Shown: one piece after another, positions 31,645 to 39,218 of the stretch
Numbering within the stretch: position 1 is the stretch's first letter
Layout: the number at the start of each line of letters is the position of its first letter
NCBI RefSeq assembly: GCF_900111015.1
Contig: NZ_FOFS01000005.1
Location: 1-64,000 of the forward strand
Direction of reading: 5' to 3'
From: Solimonas aquatica
GTDB taxonomy: Bacteria; Pseudomonadota; Gammaproteobacteria; Nevskiales; Nevskiaceae
DNA length: 64,000 bases
Translations under genes and position numbers: made by a program
Notes under the pieces: generated by a model
The model's input: the letters and a program-made list of their open reading frames with translations, nothing else
Told to the model about the DNA's origin: nothing
Database searches by the model: none

Positions 31645-33000
31645 TTACAGCACGTACCGGCTCAGGTCTTCGTCGGCGGCCAGCTTGCCGAGCTTGGCCT
31701 CCACGAAGGCGGCGTCGATGGCGAGCGTGGTACCGCTCTGATCCGGCGCGTCGTAGCCGATGTCTTCCATCAGCCGTTCCATCACCGTGTGCAGACGACG
31801 CGCGCCGATGTTCTCGGTGCTCTCGTTGACCTGCCAGGCGACCTCGGCGATGCGCTGCAGGCCGTCGGCGGTGAACTGCACGTCCACGCCCTCGGTTTTC
31901 ATCAGCGCCTTGTACTGCTCGGTGAGCGAGTAGTTGGGCTCGGTGAGGATGCGCAGGAAGTCGGCCGACTTCAGGGCATCGAGTTCGACGCGGATCGGCA
32001 GGCGGCCCTGCAGCTCCGGCACCAGATCCGAAGGCTTGGCCAGATGGAAGGCGCCCGAGGCGATGAACAGGATGTGGTCGGTCTTCACCGTGCCGTACTT
32101 GGTATTCACCGTGCAGCCTTCGATCAGCGGCAGCAGATCACGCTGCACGCCCTCGCGCGAGACATCGGCGCCAGCGTACTCGCCGCGCTTGCAGATCTTG
32201 TCGATCTCGTCGAGAAACACGATGCCGTTTTCCTCGGCGTTCTTCAGCGCCTCGGTCTTGATCGCTTCCTCGTCCACCAGCTTGGCGGCTTCCTCCTCGA
32301 TCAGCTGCTTGAGTGCCTCGCGGATCTTCAGCTTGCGCGCCTTGGCCGGACCCTGCCCGATGTTGGCGAACAGGCCCTGCAGCTGCTGGGTCATCTCTTC
32401 CATGCCCGGCGGACCCATCAGCTGCACATTGTGCAGGGGCTGCGCCAGCTTGAGTTCGATCTCCTTGTCGTCGAGCTTGCCCTCGCGCAGCTGCTTGCGG
32501 AACACCTGGCGCGCGGCGCTGTTCTCGCTCTGGCGCTGGCTGCTGGCCTCGCCAAAATCCTTGGGCGGCGGCAGCAGCGCGTCGAGCACGCGCTCCTCGG
32601 CGGCCTCTTCGGCACGATGGCGCTGCTGCTTGATCGCGACCTCGCGGGTCATCTTCACCGCGCTGTCGACCAGATCGCGGATGATGGTTTCCACGTCCTT
32701 GCCCACATAGCCCACCTCGGTGAACTTGGTGGCCTCCACCTTCACGAACGGCGCCTTGGCGAGCTTGGCCAGACGCCGTGCGATCTCGGTCTTGCCCACG
32801 CCGGTGGGCCCGATCATGAGGATGTTCTTGGGGTGGATCTCGCCGCGCATCGGCCCTTCGATCTGCGCGCGCCGCCAGCGGTTGCGCAGGGCGATGGCCA
32901 CCGCACGCTTGGCGCTGGCCTGGCCGACGATGTGCTGATCCAGTTCGGCGACGATTTCACGCGGCGTCATCACCGCGTCCTTCTTGACGATGGCGTCCAC
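31645..33000 (-). CDS. hslU: ATP-dependent protease ATPase subunit HslU
   Basis: AAA+ unfoldase that feeds substrates to the HslV peptidase. It has [17 protein letters not shown], Walker [18 protein letters not shown] (near residues 66-75), Walker [16 protein letters not shown] (near 260), and a C-terminal arginine-finger region. The I domain lies between about 115 and 240. The length of 451 aa is normal. It starts 3 nt after the hslV stop. Confidence 0.97.
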   Translation of the reverse strand: MDAIVKKDAVMTPREIVAELDQHIVGQASAKRAVAIALRNRWRRAQIEGPMRGEIHPKNILMIGPTGVGKTEIARRLAKLAKAPFVKVEATKFTEVGYVGKDVETIIRDLVDSAVKMTREVAIKQQRHRAEEAAEERVLDALLPPPKDFGEASSQRQSENSAARQVFRKQLREGKLDDKEIELKLAQPLHNVQLMGPPGMEEMTQQLQGLFANIGQGPAKARKLKIREALKQLIEEEAAKLVDEEAIKTEALKNAEENGIVFLDEIDKICKRGEYAGADVSREGVQRDLLPLIEGCTVNTKYGTVKTDHILFIASGAFHLAKPSDLVPELQGRLPIRVELDALKSADFLRILTEPNYSLTEQYKALMKTEGVDVQFTADGLQRIAEVAWQVNESTENIGARRLHTVMERLMEDIGYDAPDQSGTTLAIDAAFVEAKLGKLAADEDLSRYVL

Positions 33001-33003
33001 GCT

Positions 33004-33546
33004 TCAGGCTTCCAGGGTTTCGAGAGTGAGATTGTGATTGGTGTACACGCAGATGTCGGCGGCGATGTGCAGACTCTTCTCCACGATCTCGCGCGCCAGC
33101 AGCTCGGTGTTCTCCACCAGGGCGCGCGCTGCGGCGCTGGCGAAGCTGCCGCCGGAGCCGATGGCCAGCACCCCATGCGGCTCGGGCTCCATCACATCGC
33201 CGTTGCCGGACACCATCAGCGCCGCCTCGCGGTCGCCGACGATCAGCAGCGCTTCCAGACGGCGCAGATAACGGTCGGTGCGCCAGTCCTTGGCCATTTC
33301 CACCGCCGCGCGCAGCAGCTGGCCGCCGTGCTTTTCCAGCTTGCCTTCAAAGCGCTCGAACAGGGTGAAGGCATCGGCCGTGCCGCCGGCGAAGCCCGCC
33401 AGCACCTTGCCGTTGTAAAGACGGCGCACCTTGCGCGCATTGTTCTTGATGCGGGTATTGCCCATGGATACCTGGCCGTCGCCGCCCAGGGCCAGCTGTG
33501 TGCCGCGCCGCACACAGAGAATCGTGGTGCCATCGAACTGTTGCAT
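33004..33546 (-). CDS. hslV: ATP-dependent protease peptidase subunit HslV
   Basis: Proteasome-like threonine peptidase (180 aa). The catalytic Thr is residue 7 ([14 protein letters not shown]), so a six-residue propeptide must be removed; E. coli HslV loses only Met. [29 protein letters not shown] and [15 protein letters not shown] are family stretches. First gene of hslV-hslU-DUF971. No heat-shock promoter could be recognised with certainty in the 137 bp upstream. Confidence 0.97.
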   Translation of the reverse strand: MQQFDGTTILCVRRGTQLALGGDGQVSMGNTRIKNNARKVRRLYNGKVLAGFAGGTADAFTLFERFEGKLEKHGGQLLRAAVEMAKDWRTDRYLRRLEALLIVGDREAALMVSGNGDVMEPEPHGVLAIGSGGSFASAAARALVENTELLAREIVEKSLHIAADICVYTNHNLTLETLEA

Positions 33547-33633
33547 GAGAGCCGCCGTTCGCGAAAAAGAAGAGGAAGAGTGTCAGTAATGGGTGCACGG
33601 CGCCGGCCTTTCAAGGCGCGGGCGACGGGCAGC

Positions 33634-33659
33634 AAAAAGGCCGGTCGCGAAACCGGCCT
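33634..33659 (-). terminator. Rho-independent terminator
   Basis: On the minus strand AGGCCGGT-TTCGCG-ACCGGCCT is followed by TTTT. It ends the gene at 33684-34451 and isolates it from hslV. Confidence 0.9.
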
Positions 33660-33683
33660 CTGTCGCTTGCCGACCGCCGGGTT

Positions 33684-34451
33684 TCAGCCGGTCACGTTCT
33701 GCGGCTGTCGCGCGCCGGCGGGCAGCAGCCGCGGCAGGAAGCGCCCGGTACGGCGCTCGTAATCGCAATAGGGCTGGCCCAGTTCGCGGCGCAGGGCACG
33801 CTCTTCAAAATGCACGCCGATCAGGATGTAGATCGACATGCCGGCGCTGAACAACAAGTGGTTCAGGCTCATCTGCGGCGTGGCCCAGAAGGCGATGAAC
33901 AGGCCCAGCATCATCGGGTGACGGATGCTGCGATAGAACAGCCACTCGCGAAACGGCACCGGCTGGTAGCTCTGCCGACGCCAGTGCAGCCAGACCTGAC
34001 GCAGACCGAACAGGTCGAAGTGATTGGTGAGAAAGGTCGCCAGCAACACGATGCACCAGCCGCAGAGATTGAGCGCCCACAGGCCCCAGACCAGGGCCGG
34101 ACTGCTGGCCTGCCAGACCATGCCCGGCAGCGGCCGCCAGGCGGCGAAGATCAGCATCAGGATCAGACTGGTGGCCAGCACGTAGGTGCTGCGCTCCACC
34201 GGCGGCGGCAGCCAGGCGGACACCCGGTGCTTGAAGCTGCTGCGCGCCATCACGCTGTGCTGCACGCCAAACAGCAGCAACAGGCCCAGATTCACCAGCA
34301 GCACGCTGGACAGCGACCCGCCCTCGCCGGGCGCCAGGGTCCGGGGCACCACACCGTCAATCGCCACGACGAAGGCGACCATGTAGAGAAACACCAGAAA
34401 AAATACGGCGTAGCAAATCAGCCCGTAGGCCAGCACCAAGGCTCTTGGCAT
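33684..34451 (-). CDS. MddA/NnrU-like membrane methyltransferase-family protein
   Basis: Integral membrane protein (255 aa, five to six hydrophobic segments) of the isoprenylcysteine-methyltransferase-like superfamily. The C-terminal half has the conserved block FYRSIRHPMMLGLFIAFWATP (near residue 185), and HFEERALRRELGQPYCDYERRTGRFLP, the SAM-binding type C-terminus of this group. The overall layout, with FGVQHSVMAR near 62-71, resembles methanethiol S-methyltransferase MddA, which makes dimethyl sulfide. That assignment is inference; NnrU-like is the safe one. It has a good Shine-Dalgarno (GGGGAG) and its own terminator, so it is a single-gene unit. Confidence 0.7.
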   Translation of the reverse strand: MPRALVLAYGLICYAVFFLVFLYMVAFVVAIDGVVPRTLAPGEGGSLSSVLLVNLGLLLLFGVQHSVMARSSFKHRVSAWLPPPVERSTYVLATSLILMLIFAAWRPLPGMVWQASSPALVWGLWALNLCGWCIVLLATFLTNHFDLFGLRQVWLHWRRQSYQPVPFREWLFYRSIRHPMMLGLFIAFWATPQMSLNHLLFSAGMSIYILIGVHFEERALRRELGQPYCDYERRTGRFLPRLLPAGARQPQNVTG

Positions 34452-34542
34452 GGCGGATCTCCCCTCGTCTTATGAAATGAGTACCCCCCAGTGTACGGGA
34501 ACCGGCGCCGGTGCAGACCCCATCTTTCGCTAGGTTTGCCGC

Positions 34543-34572
34543 AAAAGAAAAGGGCGCCCGAAGGCGCCCTTT
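34543..34572 (-). terminator. Rho-independent terminator of the small lipoprotein gene
   Basis: GGGCGCC-TTCG-GGCGCCC on the minus strand is followed by TTTTCTTTT. It lies 25 nt past the lipoprotein stop codon. Confidence 0.92.
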
Positions 34573-34596
34573 TCGTGAAGATCAGTTCCGCAGAAC

Positions 34597-34824
34597 TTAC
34601 TTCTTCTCGCCTTCCGCCGGGGCGGCTTCAGCCGGAGCGGCTTCGGCCGGGGCAGCCGCAGGCGCGGACTCAGCCGGGGCAGCCGGGGCGGCAGCGGCGT
34701 CAGCAGCCTGCTGCTCGGCGGCAGGGGCCGGAGCGGCGGCTTCAGCCGGCGCTTCCTTCTTGCCGCAGGCGGCCAGGGCGAGGGCGGCAGCGAGGCCCAT
34801 CGCGATCAGAACATTACGCTTCAT
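34597..34824 (-). CDS. Small Ala/Pro/Glu-repeat lipoprotein
   Basis: A 75-residue predicted lipoprotein. A signal sequence ending LALAAC (lipobox) is followed by GKKEAPAEAAAPAP and then low-complexity repeats of APAE/APAP to the end. Function unknown; the tail may be an unstructured spacer in the periplasm. The ATG at 34824 has GGGAG upstream; the TTG two codons earlier is not needed. It has a promoter and terminator of its own, which marks it as a real, probably well expressed, monocistronic gene. Confidence 0.8.
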   Translation of the reverse strand: MKRNVLIAMGLAAALALAACGKKEAPAEAAAPAPAAEQQAADAAAAPAAPAESAPAAAPAEAAPAEAAPAEGEKK

Positions 34825-34905
34825 ATTCAACTCCCGGGGTTAAATTTGTGAACTGTTTGCTCTATAGCCCGGACATACAGCTGTGATGCCCGGAGAACGG
34901 CGGAA

Positions 34906-34933
34906 ATCATACCGGCTTTTTTGCGGCGCACAA
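34906..34933 (-). promoter_or_regulatory. Promoter of the small lipoprotein gene
   Basis: On the minus strand TTGTGC (34928-34933), a 16-bp spacer and TATGAT (34906-34911) resemble a sigma-70 promoter. Transcription would start near 34899 and give a leader of about 75 nt before the ATG at 34824. Located just after xerC. Confidence 0.5.
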
Positions 34934-34982
34934 GCTCAAGCGAAAAGATTGTGACCGGGGTGGTATCCACTTCAGCCTGCGT

Positions 34983-35954
34983 TCAGCTCTCGCTTCCATC
35001 AGGATCCGGGTTTGCAGCCGCACGTCGCGCGCGCGGATGCGCTTGATCATAGACCCCGGCCAGGCGCTGCCAGTCCAGCTGCGTGTAAATCTGCGTGGTG
35101 GACAGCTGCGCATGCCCCAGCAGCTCCTGCACGGCACGCAGGTCGCCGCTGTTTTCCAGCATATGGGTGGCGAAGCTGTGGCGCAGCCGGTGCGGATGCA
35201 GATGCTGATTCAGGCCGCTGCGCTGCGCCCAGACGCGCAGACGCTGCGCGATGGCGCCGCGCGACAGGCGGCTGCCGCGCGTGGAGACGAACAGCGCCGG
35301 CTCGTGCGCATCGGCCCATTGCCCGCGCTGCGCGAGCCAGGCCGTCAGCGCCTCGCGGGCATGCTGGCCGATCATCAGCAGACGCTGCTTGCGGCCCTTG
35401 CCGGTCACGGTGAGCGTCTGCGGCGAGCCGGCGAAGTCGTTGGCATCGAGTCCCTGCAGCTCGGCCAGACGCAGGCCCGTGGAATAGAACAGCTCCACCA
35501 GCGCCTGATCGCGCACGGCAAAGTCCTCGTCCTCGACACGATCCAGCGCGGCATTGAGGGTTTCGGCATCGATGACCTCCGGCAGCCGGCGGCGATGCTT
35601 GGGCGCGCGCACGGTGGCGGCGGGATTGGCGGACAGTTGTTTTTCGCGCAGCAGAAAACGGCAGAAGCTGCGCAGGCTGGACAGGTAACGATGCAGCGTC
35701 GCCGGGTCGCGCCCGCTGCGATGCTCAGCCGCGATCCAGGCGCGCACCAGATGCGAATCCAGCTGCGTGAGCGCGCTCAGCCGCGCCTGCGCGCAGTACT
35801 GCGCGAAACGGTTCAGATCGTTGTCGGCGGCGGCCACGGTGTGCGGCGAGCTGCGCTTTTCAAAGCGCAGATAGTCGCGATACGCCGCCAGCGGGCCGAC
35901 CAGAAACGGCGGCGGCGCGAGGGGTTCAGGCTTCGCTGCGGCCGGCCGCGCCAT
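34983..35954 (-). CDS. xerC: Tyrosine recombinase XerC
   Basis: Site-specific recombinase that with XerD resolves chromosome dimers at dif. The N-terminal SAM-like core-binding domain spans about 20-110. The catalytic domain has Arg in STGLRLAELQGLD (near 172), HPHRLRHSFATHMLENSGDLR (His and Arg, near 262) and LLGHAQLSTTQIYTQLD with the nucleophile Tyr (near 296). It follows DUF484 in the dapF-DUF484-xerC order of E. coli, which supports XerC over XerD. The 323 aa include a Pro/Ala-rich start and an acidic end. Confidence 0.94.
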   Translation of the reverse strand: MARPAAAKPEPLAPPPFLVGPLAAYRDYLRFEKRSSPHTVAAADNDLNRFAQYCAQARLSALTQLDSHLVRAWIAAEHRSGRDPATLHRYLSSLRSFCRFLLREKQLSANPAATVRAPKHRRRLPEVIDAETLNAALDRVEDEDFAVRDQALVELFYSTGLRLAELQGLDANDFAGSPQTLTVTGKGRKQRLLMIGQHAREALTAWLAQRGQWADAHEPALFVSTRGSRLSRGAIAQRLRVWAQRSGLNQHLHPHRLRHSFATHMLENSGDLRAVQELLGHAQLSTTQIYTQLDWQRLAGVYDQAHPRARRAAANPDPDGSES

Positions 35955-35964
35955 GCGCTGGGCT

Positions 35965-36669
35965 TCAGGTGCGCGCGCGCACCGCGGCGGCGATCAGTTC
36001 GGCGGTCAGCTCCAGGAACAGCTTGCCCTGGCGCGGCGCGAAGCGTTCGCCGTCGTAAGCGCCCAGGGCCACGAAGCCCAGGCTGCTTTCCTTCTCCAGC
36101 GGCACGATCGCCGCCGAGGCCACGGTCTCCGCCGCCTTGGGGAACAGCAGCGCGGCGCGCGTGGCGTCGATGGGTCCGCACTCGATCAGGCGCGTGCGGA
36201 AGAAATTCTCCAGGCCCTGCGCCAGACGGCTGTCCGGCGCCACCGGCACCACGCCCTCGATGTCATGGCGCTTGTAGTGCGTGGCGCTGATGCCGATCAG
36301 CGTTTCTTCGATGCCGAAGTCCTCGCGCATGCAGTCGGCCAGACCCTTGGCCACCGCCGCCAGCGAGGGCGCGCGGATCAGGGTGCGGGCCAGGCGATGC
36401 ACATTGTCCTGGCGACGTTCGTTGTCACGCGCCGCATCCAGCAGGCGCTCCAGACGGTCTTCCAGGCGCTGGTTGCGGGCGCGCAGCATCTCCACCTGCT
36501 TTTCGATCAGCGACACCGCCGAACCGCTGCGATGCTTGAGCTCGATGCTTTCCAGCAGATCGGGATGCCGCGAGAGAAAATCCGGATGCGCCTTCAGATA
36601 AGCCACCAGCTCGCGCTCATTGAGCTTGGCAACCGTCGCCGCTTCCTTGGGCGCGCTCAGTTCGGCCAT
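35965..36669 (-). CDS. DUF484 (GAF-like) protein
   Basis: YigA-type protein of unknown function, 234 aa. It has the start ELVAYLKAHPDFLSRHPDLLESIELKH, a short coiled coil (VSLIEKQVEMLRARNQRLEDRLERLL) and a GAF-like domain ending GFVALGAYDGERFAPRQGKLFLELTAEL. It lies between dapF (13-nt overlap) and xerC (10 nt), so it is translated with them. The start at 36669 is set by the family N-terminus. Confidence 0.88.
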   Translation of the reverse strand: MAELSAPKEAATVAKLNERELVAYLKAHPDFLSRHPDLLESIELKHRSGSAVSLIEKQVEMLRARNQRLEDRLERLLDAARDNERRQDNVHRLARTLIRAPSLAAVAKGLADCMREDFGIEETLIGISATHYKRHDIEGVVPVAPDSRLAQGLENFFRTRLIECGPIDATRAALLFPKAAETVASAAIVPLEKESSLGFVALGAYDGERFAPRQGKLFLELTAELIAAAVRART

Positions 36670-37496
36670 TCGATTTCTCCTTCGAACACGGTTTCCGCCG
36701 GGCCGGTCATCAACACCGTCTGGTTCTCGCCCGGCCACTGGATTTCCAGCTCGCCACCGCGCACCACCACCTTCACTTTCTCGTCGAGCAGGCCCCAGAG
36801 CCGGCCCACCACCACCGCCGCGCAGGCACCGCTGCCACAGGCCAGGGTCTCGCCGGTGCCACGCTCGTAGACGCGCAGACGCACGCGGTCCCGCGCCTGC
36901 ACCTGCAAGAAGCCCACGTTCACGCTCTGCGGAAACGCCGGATGCTGCTGCAGGGCGCGGCCCAGCTCATGCACCGGCGCCAGGTCCACGTCCTCGACGC
37001 GGATCACCGCATGCGGGTTGCCCATGCTGGCGACGCCGATTTCCAGCGGCTCGCCGTTGTCCAGGGTCAGGGTATAGCGCGCCGCGCGCGCGGCGGCCTT
37101 GAACGGAATCTGCGCCGGCTCCAGACGCGGCACGCCCATATCGACGCAGTAATGGCTGGCATCGACCTGCGCCAGCTCCAGCACCGAGGTCGCGGTGCGC
37201 ACGCGGATACGCGGCTTGTCGGACAGACCGTGCTCGCGCACGTAGCGGGCCAGGGCGCGCGAGCCATTGCCGCACTGTCCGACCTCGCTGCCGTCGGCAT
37301 TGAAGATCCGGTAGTTGAAATCGACATCGCCGGCCGAGGGCGGCTCCACCACCAGAATCTGGTCGCAGCCGACGCCGAAGCGGCGGTCGGCGAGCCGGTG
37401 CAACAGGGCGGGCGTGGGAGAAAAGGGCCGGCGTGTGGCGTCGATGACCACGAAGTCATTGCCGGCGCCATGCATCTTGGTGAACTGCAGTTTCAT
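36657..37496 (-). CDS. dapF: Diaminopimelate epimerase
   Basis: It converts LL- to meso-diaminopimelate for lysine and peptidoglycan. The two catalytic cysteines lie in GQCGNGSRALARYV (near residue 75) and ERGTGETLACGSGACAAVV (near 218-226). MKLQFTKMHGAGNDFVVID is the canonical start and fixes the ATG at 37496. The length of 279 aa is normal. First gene of dapF-DUF484-xerC. A TACAATG box lies just before the start codon on the minus strand. Confidence 0.96.
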   Translation of the reverse strand: MKLQFTKMHGAGNDFVVIDATRRPFSPTPALLHRLADRRFGVGCDQILVVEPPSAGDVDFNYRIFNADGSEVGQCGNGSRALARYVREHGLSDKPRIRVRTATSVLELAQVDASHYCVDMGVPRLEPAQIPFKAAARAARYTLTLDNGEPLEIGVASMGNPHAVIRVEDVDLAPVHELGRALQQHPAFPQSVNVGFLQVQARDRVRLRVYERGTGETLACGSGACAAVVVGRLWGLLDEKVKVVVRGGELEIQWPGENQTVLMTGPAETVFEGEIEWPN

Positions 37497-37550
37497 GCCC
37501 GCCATTGTACGCCGCGCAGGGGCGGCGGGTCGGCGGCGGGCGGCCACGCC

Positions 37551-37877
37551 CTACTCGATCGCGGGGGCGATCTCCAGGTCCAGGCCATCCTGCGCCGTGT
37601 CCAGGCGGATCTGGCAGGACAGGCGCGAGCCCTCACGCAGCGGCGCCAGCTCGCCGATGGCCTCGACCATCGCCTTCTCGTCCTCGCCGGCCGGGGCCAG
37701 ACGCGCCGCCCAGTCGGGTGCGATGTAGACATGGCAGGTGCCGCAGGAACAGGCGCCGCCGCAGGTGCCTTCCACGCCGAAGTCGCCGTCGCGCAGCGCC
37801 TCCATGAGCAGCGTGCCGCGCTCGACCTTGAGCTCGCGCAGCGTGCCGCTGCGGTCGCGCACCTTGATCACCACCAT
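37551..37877 (-). CDS. [2Fe-2S] ferredoxin, adrenodoxin/plant hybrid type
   Basis: Small electron carrier (108 aa). Cluster ligands are in EGTCGGACSCGTCHVYI (near residues 38-52, CX5CX2C) and SRLSCQIRL (near 87). The type is that found with cytochromes P450 and Rieske oxygenases. AAGGA lies eight bases before the ATG at 37877; an in-frame ATG three codons earlier is possible. It directly follows the Rieske oxygenase gene on the same strand, but a terminator stands between them. It is a candidate electron donor to either oxygenase of the window. Confidence 0.9.
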   Translation of the reverse strand: MVVIKVRDRSGTLRELKVERGTLLMEALRDGDFGVEGTCGGACSCGTCHVYIAPDWAARLAPAGEDEKAMVEAIGELAPLREGSRLSCQIRLDTAQDGLDLEIAPAIE

Positions 37878-37896
37878 GCTGTGCATCCTTCTCGCC

Positions 37897-37925
37897 AAAA
37901 AATGAGCCCCGCCTCGGCGGGGCTC
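37897..37925 (-). terminator. Rho-independent terminator after the Rieske oxygenase
   Basis: On the minus strand GAGCCCCGCC-GAG-GCGGGGCTC is followed by ATTTTTT. It stands 24 nt after the oxygenase stop and 19 nt before the ferredoxin start, so most transcripts would stop before the ferredoxin. Confidence 0.92.
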
Positions 37926-37948
37926 GCATCACCGCCTGCCGCCCGCGC

Positions 37949-38965
37949 CTATTGGCCCTGACGCAGCTCGGCCGGGGTTTCCACGTAAAACTGCTTGAAC
38001 CACTTGCGGAACTGCAGCACCGGACCGTCGCCGTCGCAGAGCAGCGGATTGGGACGATACTTCTTGTTGTTCCAGACGATGAAGTCCACGCTCTCGAAGC
38101 CCGCGCTCTCCTCGCCTTCGGCGGCGCCGATCATGTGATCGACGATCTTCTTGGCGATGTGCAGCTCGGTGCTGCCGGCCGCGAAGTCCGGATGCCGGAA
38201 GCTCATGTTCATCTGGCTCTTCTCGGCGCTGATCGGCTGGGTATAGGAGATCATGGTCGCGGTCACGCCCTGCTGCGTGAAGCGCATGACGTTCAGGCCC
38301 GGACCGTAGGCCGTGCCCAGGATGTAGCCGCGGCCGATGTCCAGCTTCATGACCGGGCCGTCATACGTGGCTTCCACCGGCGGAATCATCGGCGCGCCGT
38401 GCAGGAACTTCAGATGCGCGGTGTCCACGCCGTTCTCGGCGATCTCCTGGATGCAGGTGTTGGCGGTCCAGCTGCCGCGACGCGAGCCGGTGTAGCCGCT
38501 GGCGTCCTCGATCTCCGGGATGTACGGCAGCTCCCAGCTCGGCGGTTCGCAGGCGGGATGGAACCAGGCCCAGATCAGGCCGTACTTTTCCTTGATCGGC
38601 AGCGTGCGCAGGATCGGCTCGCGCTTGACGATGGGCGGAACGATCTTGGCGTAGGGGATGCTCTTGCAGAAGCCGCTGGCGTCGTACTCCCAGTGATGGA
38701 AGGGGCAGCGCAGATGCTCGCCGCAGACCTTGCCGCCGTGGCCCATGTGCGCGCCCAGATGCGGGCAGTACGGGTCGCTCATGCCCACCGAGCCGCCTTC
38801 GCCACGAAACAGCACCCACTCCTGATCGAAGAGCTGCACATTGCGCAGCTCGCCGGGCTTCAGGTTCTCCGAGTAATCGACGAAGAACCAGCCCGCCGGA
38901 ATCGGGAACGGACAACGCTCCAGGGTCTTCGATTCGAGCAGGACCTTGAGATTGGGACTACCCAT
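37949..38965 (-). CDS. Rieske non-haem iron oxygenase, Neverland/DAF-36-like
   Basis: Oxygenase component of 338 aa. The Rieske cluster ligands are CPHLGAH (near residues 67-73) and CPFHHWEYD (near 86-94). The mononuclear iron site is NGVDTAHLKFLHG (near 180, Asp-His-His). The stretch GGKVCGEHLRCPFHHWEYDASGFCKSIPYAKIVPP and the C-terminal NNKKYRPNPLL...FRKWFKQFY recall sterol 7-desaturases (Neverland/DAF-36) and bacterial sterol or KshA-type oxygenases. A sterol or steroid substrate is inferred, not shown. The start at 38965 has GGAG upstream; the frame is open 48 codons further. Confidence 0.82.
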   Translation of the reverse strand: MGSPNLKVLLESKTLERCPFPIPAGWFFVDYSENLKPGELRNVQLFDQEWVLFRGEGGSVGMSDPYCPHLGAHMGHGGKVCGEHLRCPFHHWEYDASGFCKSIPYAKIVPPIVKREPILRTLPIKEKYGLIWAWFHPACEPPSWELPYIPEIEDASGYTGSRRGSWTANTCIQEIAENGVDTAHLKFLHGAPMIPPVEATYDGPVMKLDIGRGYILGTAYGPGLNVMRFTQQGVTATMISYTQPISAEKSQMNMSFRHPDFAAGSTELHIAKKIVDHMIGAAEGEESAGFESVDFIVWNNKKYRPNPLLCDGDGPVLQFRKWFKQFYVETPAELRQGQ

Positions 38966-39218
38966 GTGCCAGCACTCCTCACGCGGTGATTTGCCTTGAG
39001 CGTCCGCGCATGTCAGGCGGACGCCGGATTGGTGACACATGGTCGCCGCTGCGCCGCGCTGCGTCTTAGTCCATTCAGGTGAGCCAGCGCCCTGCGGGAA
39101 AACCCGCATAAGATGAATTTACCGTGGCCGCTGCTGCGCACGCAGGGGCAAGATGCAAGCTGCGCCGGCCAGGCAAGGGCCAGGCGAAACAGACGACAAA
39201 TCATTTCGGGGAGTGGGG

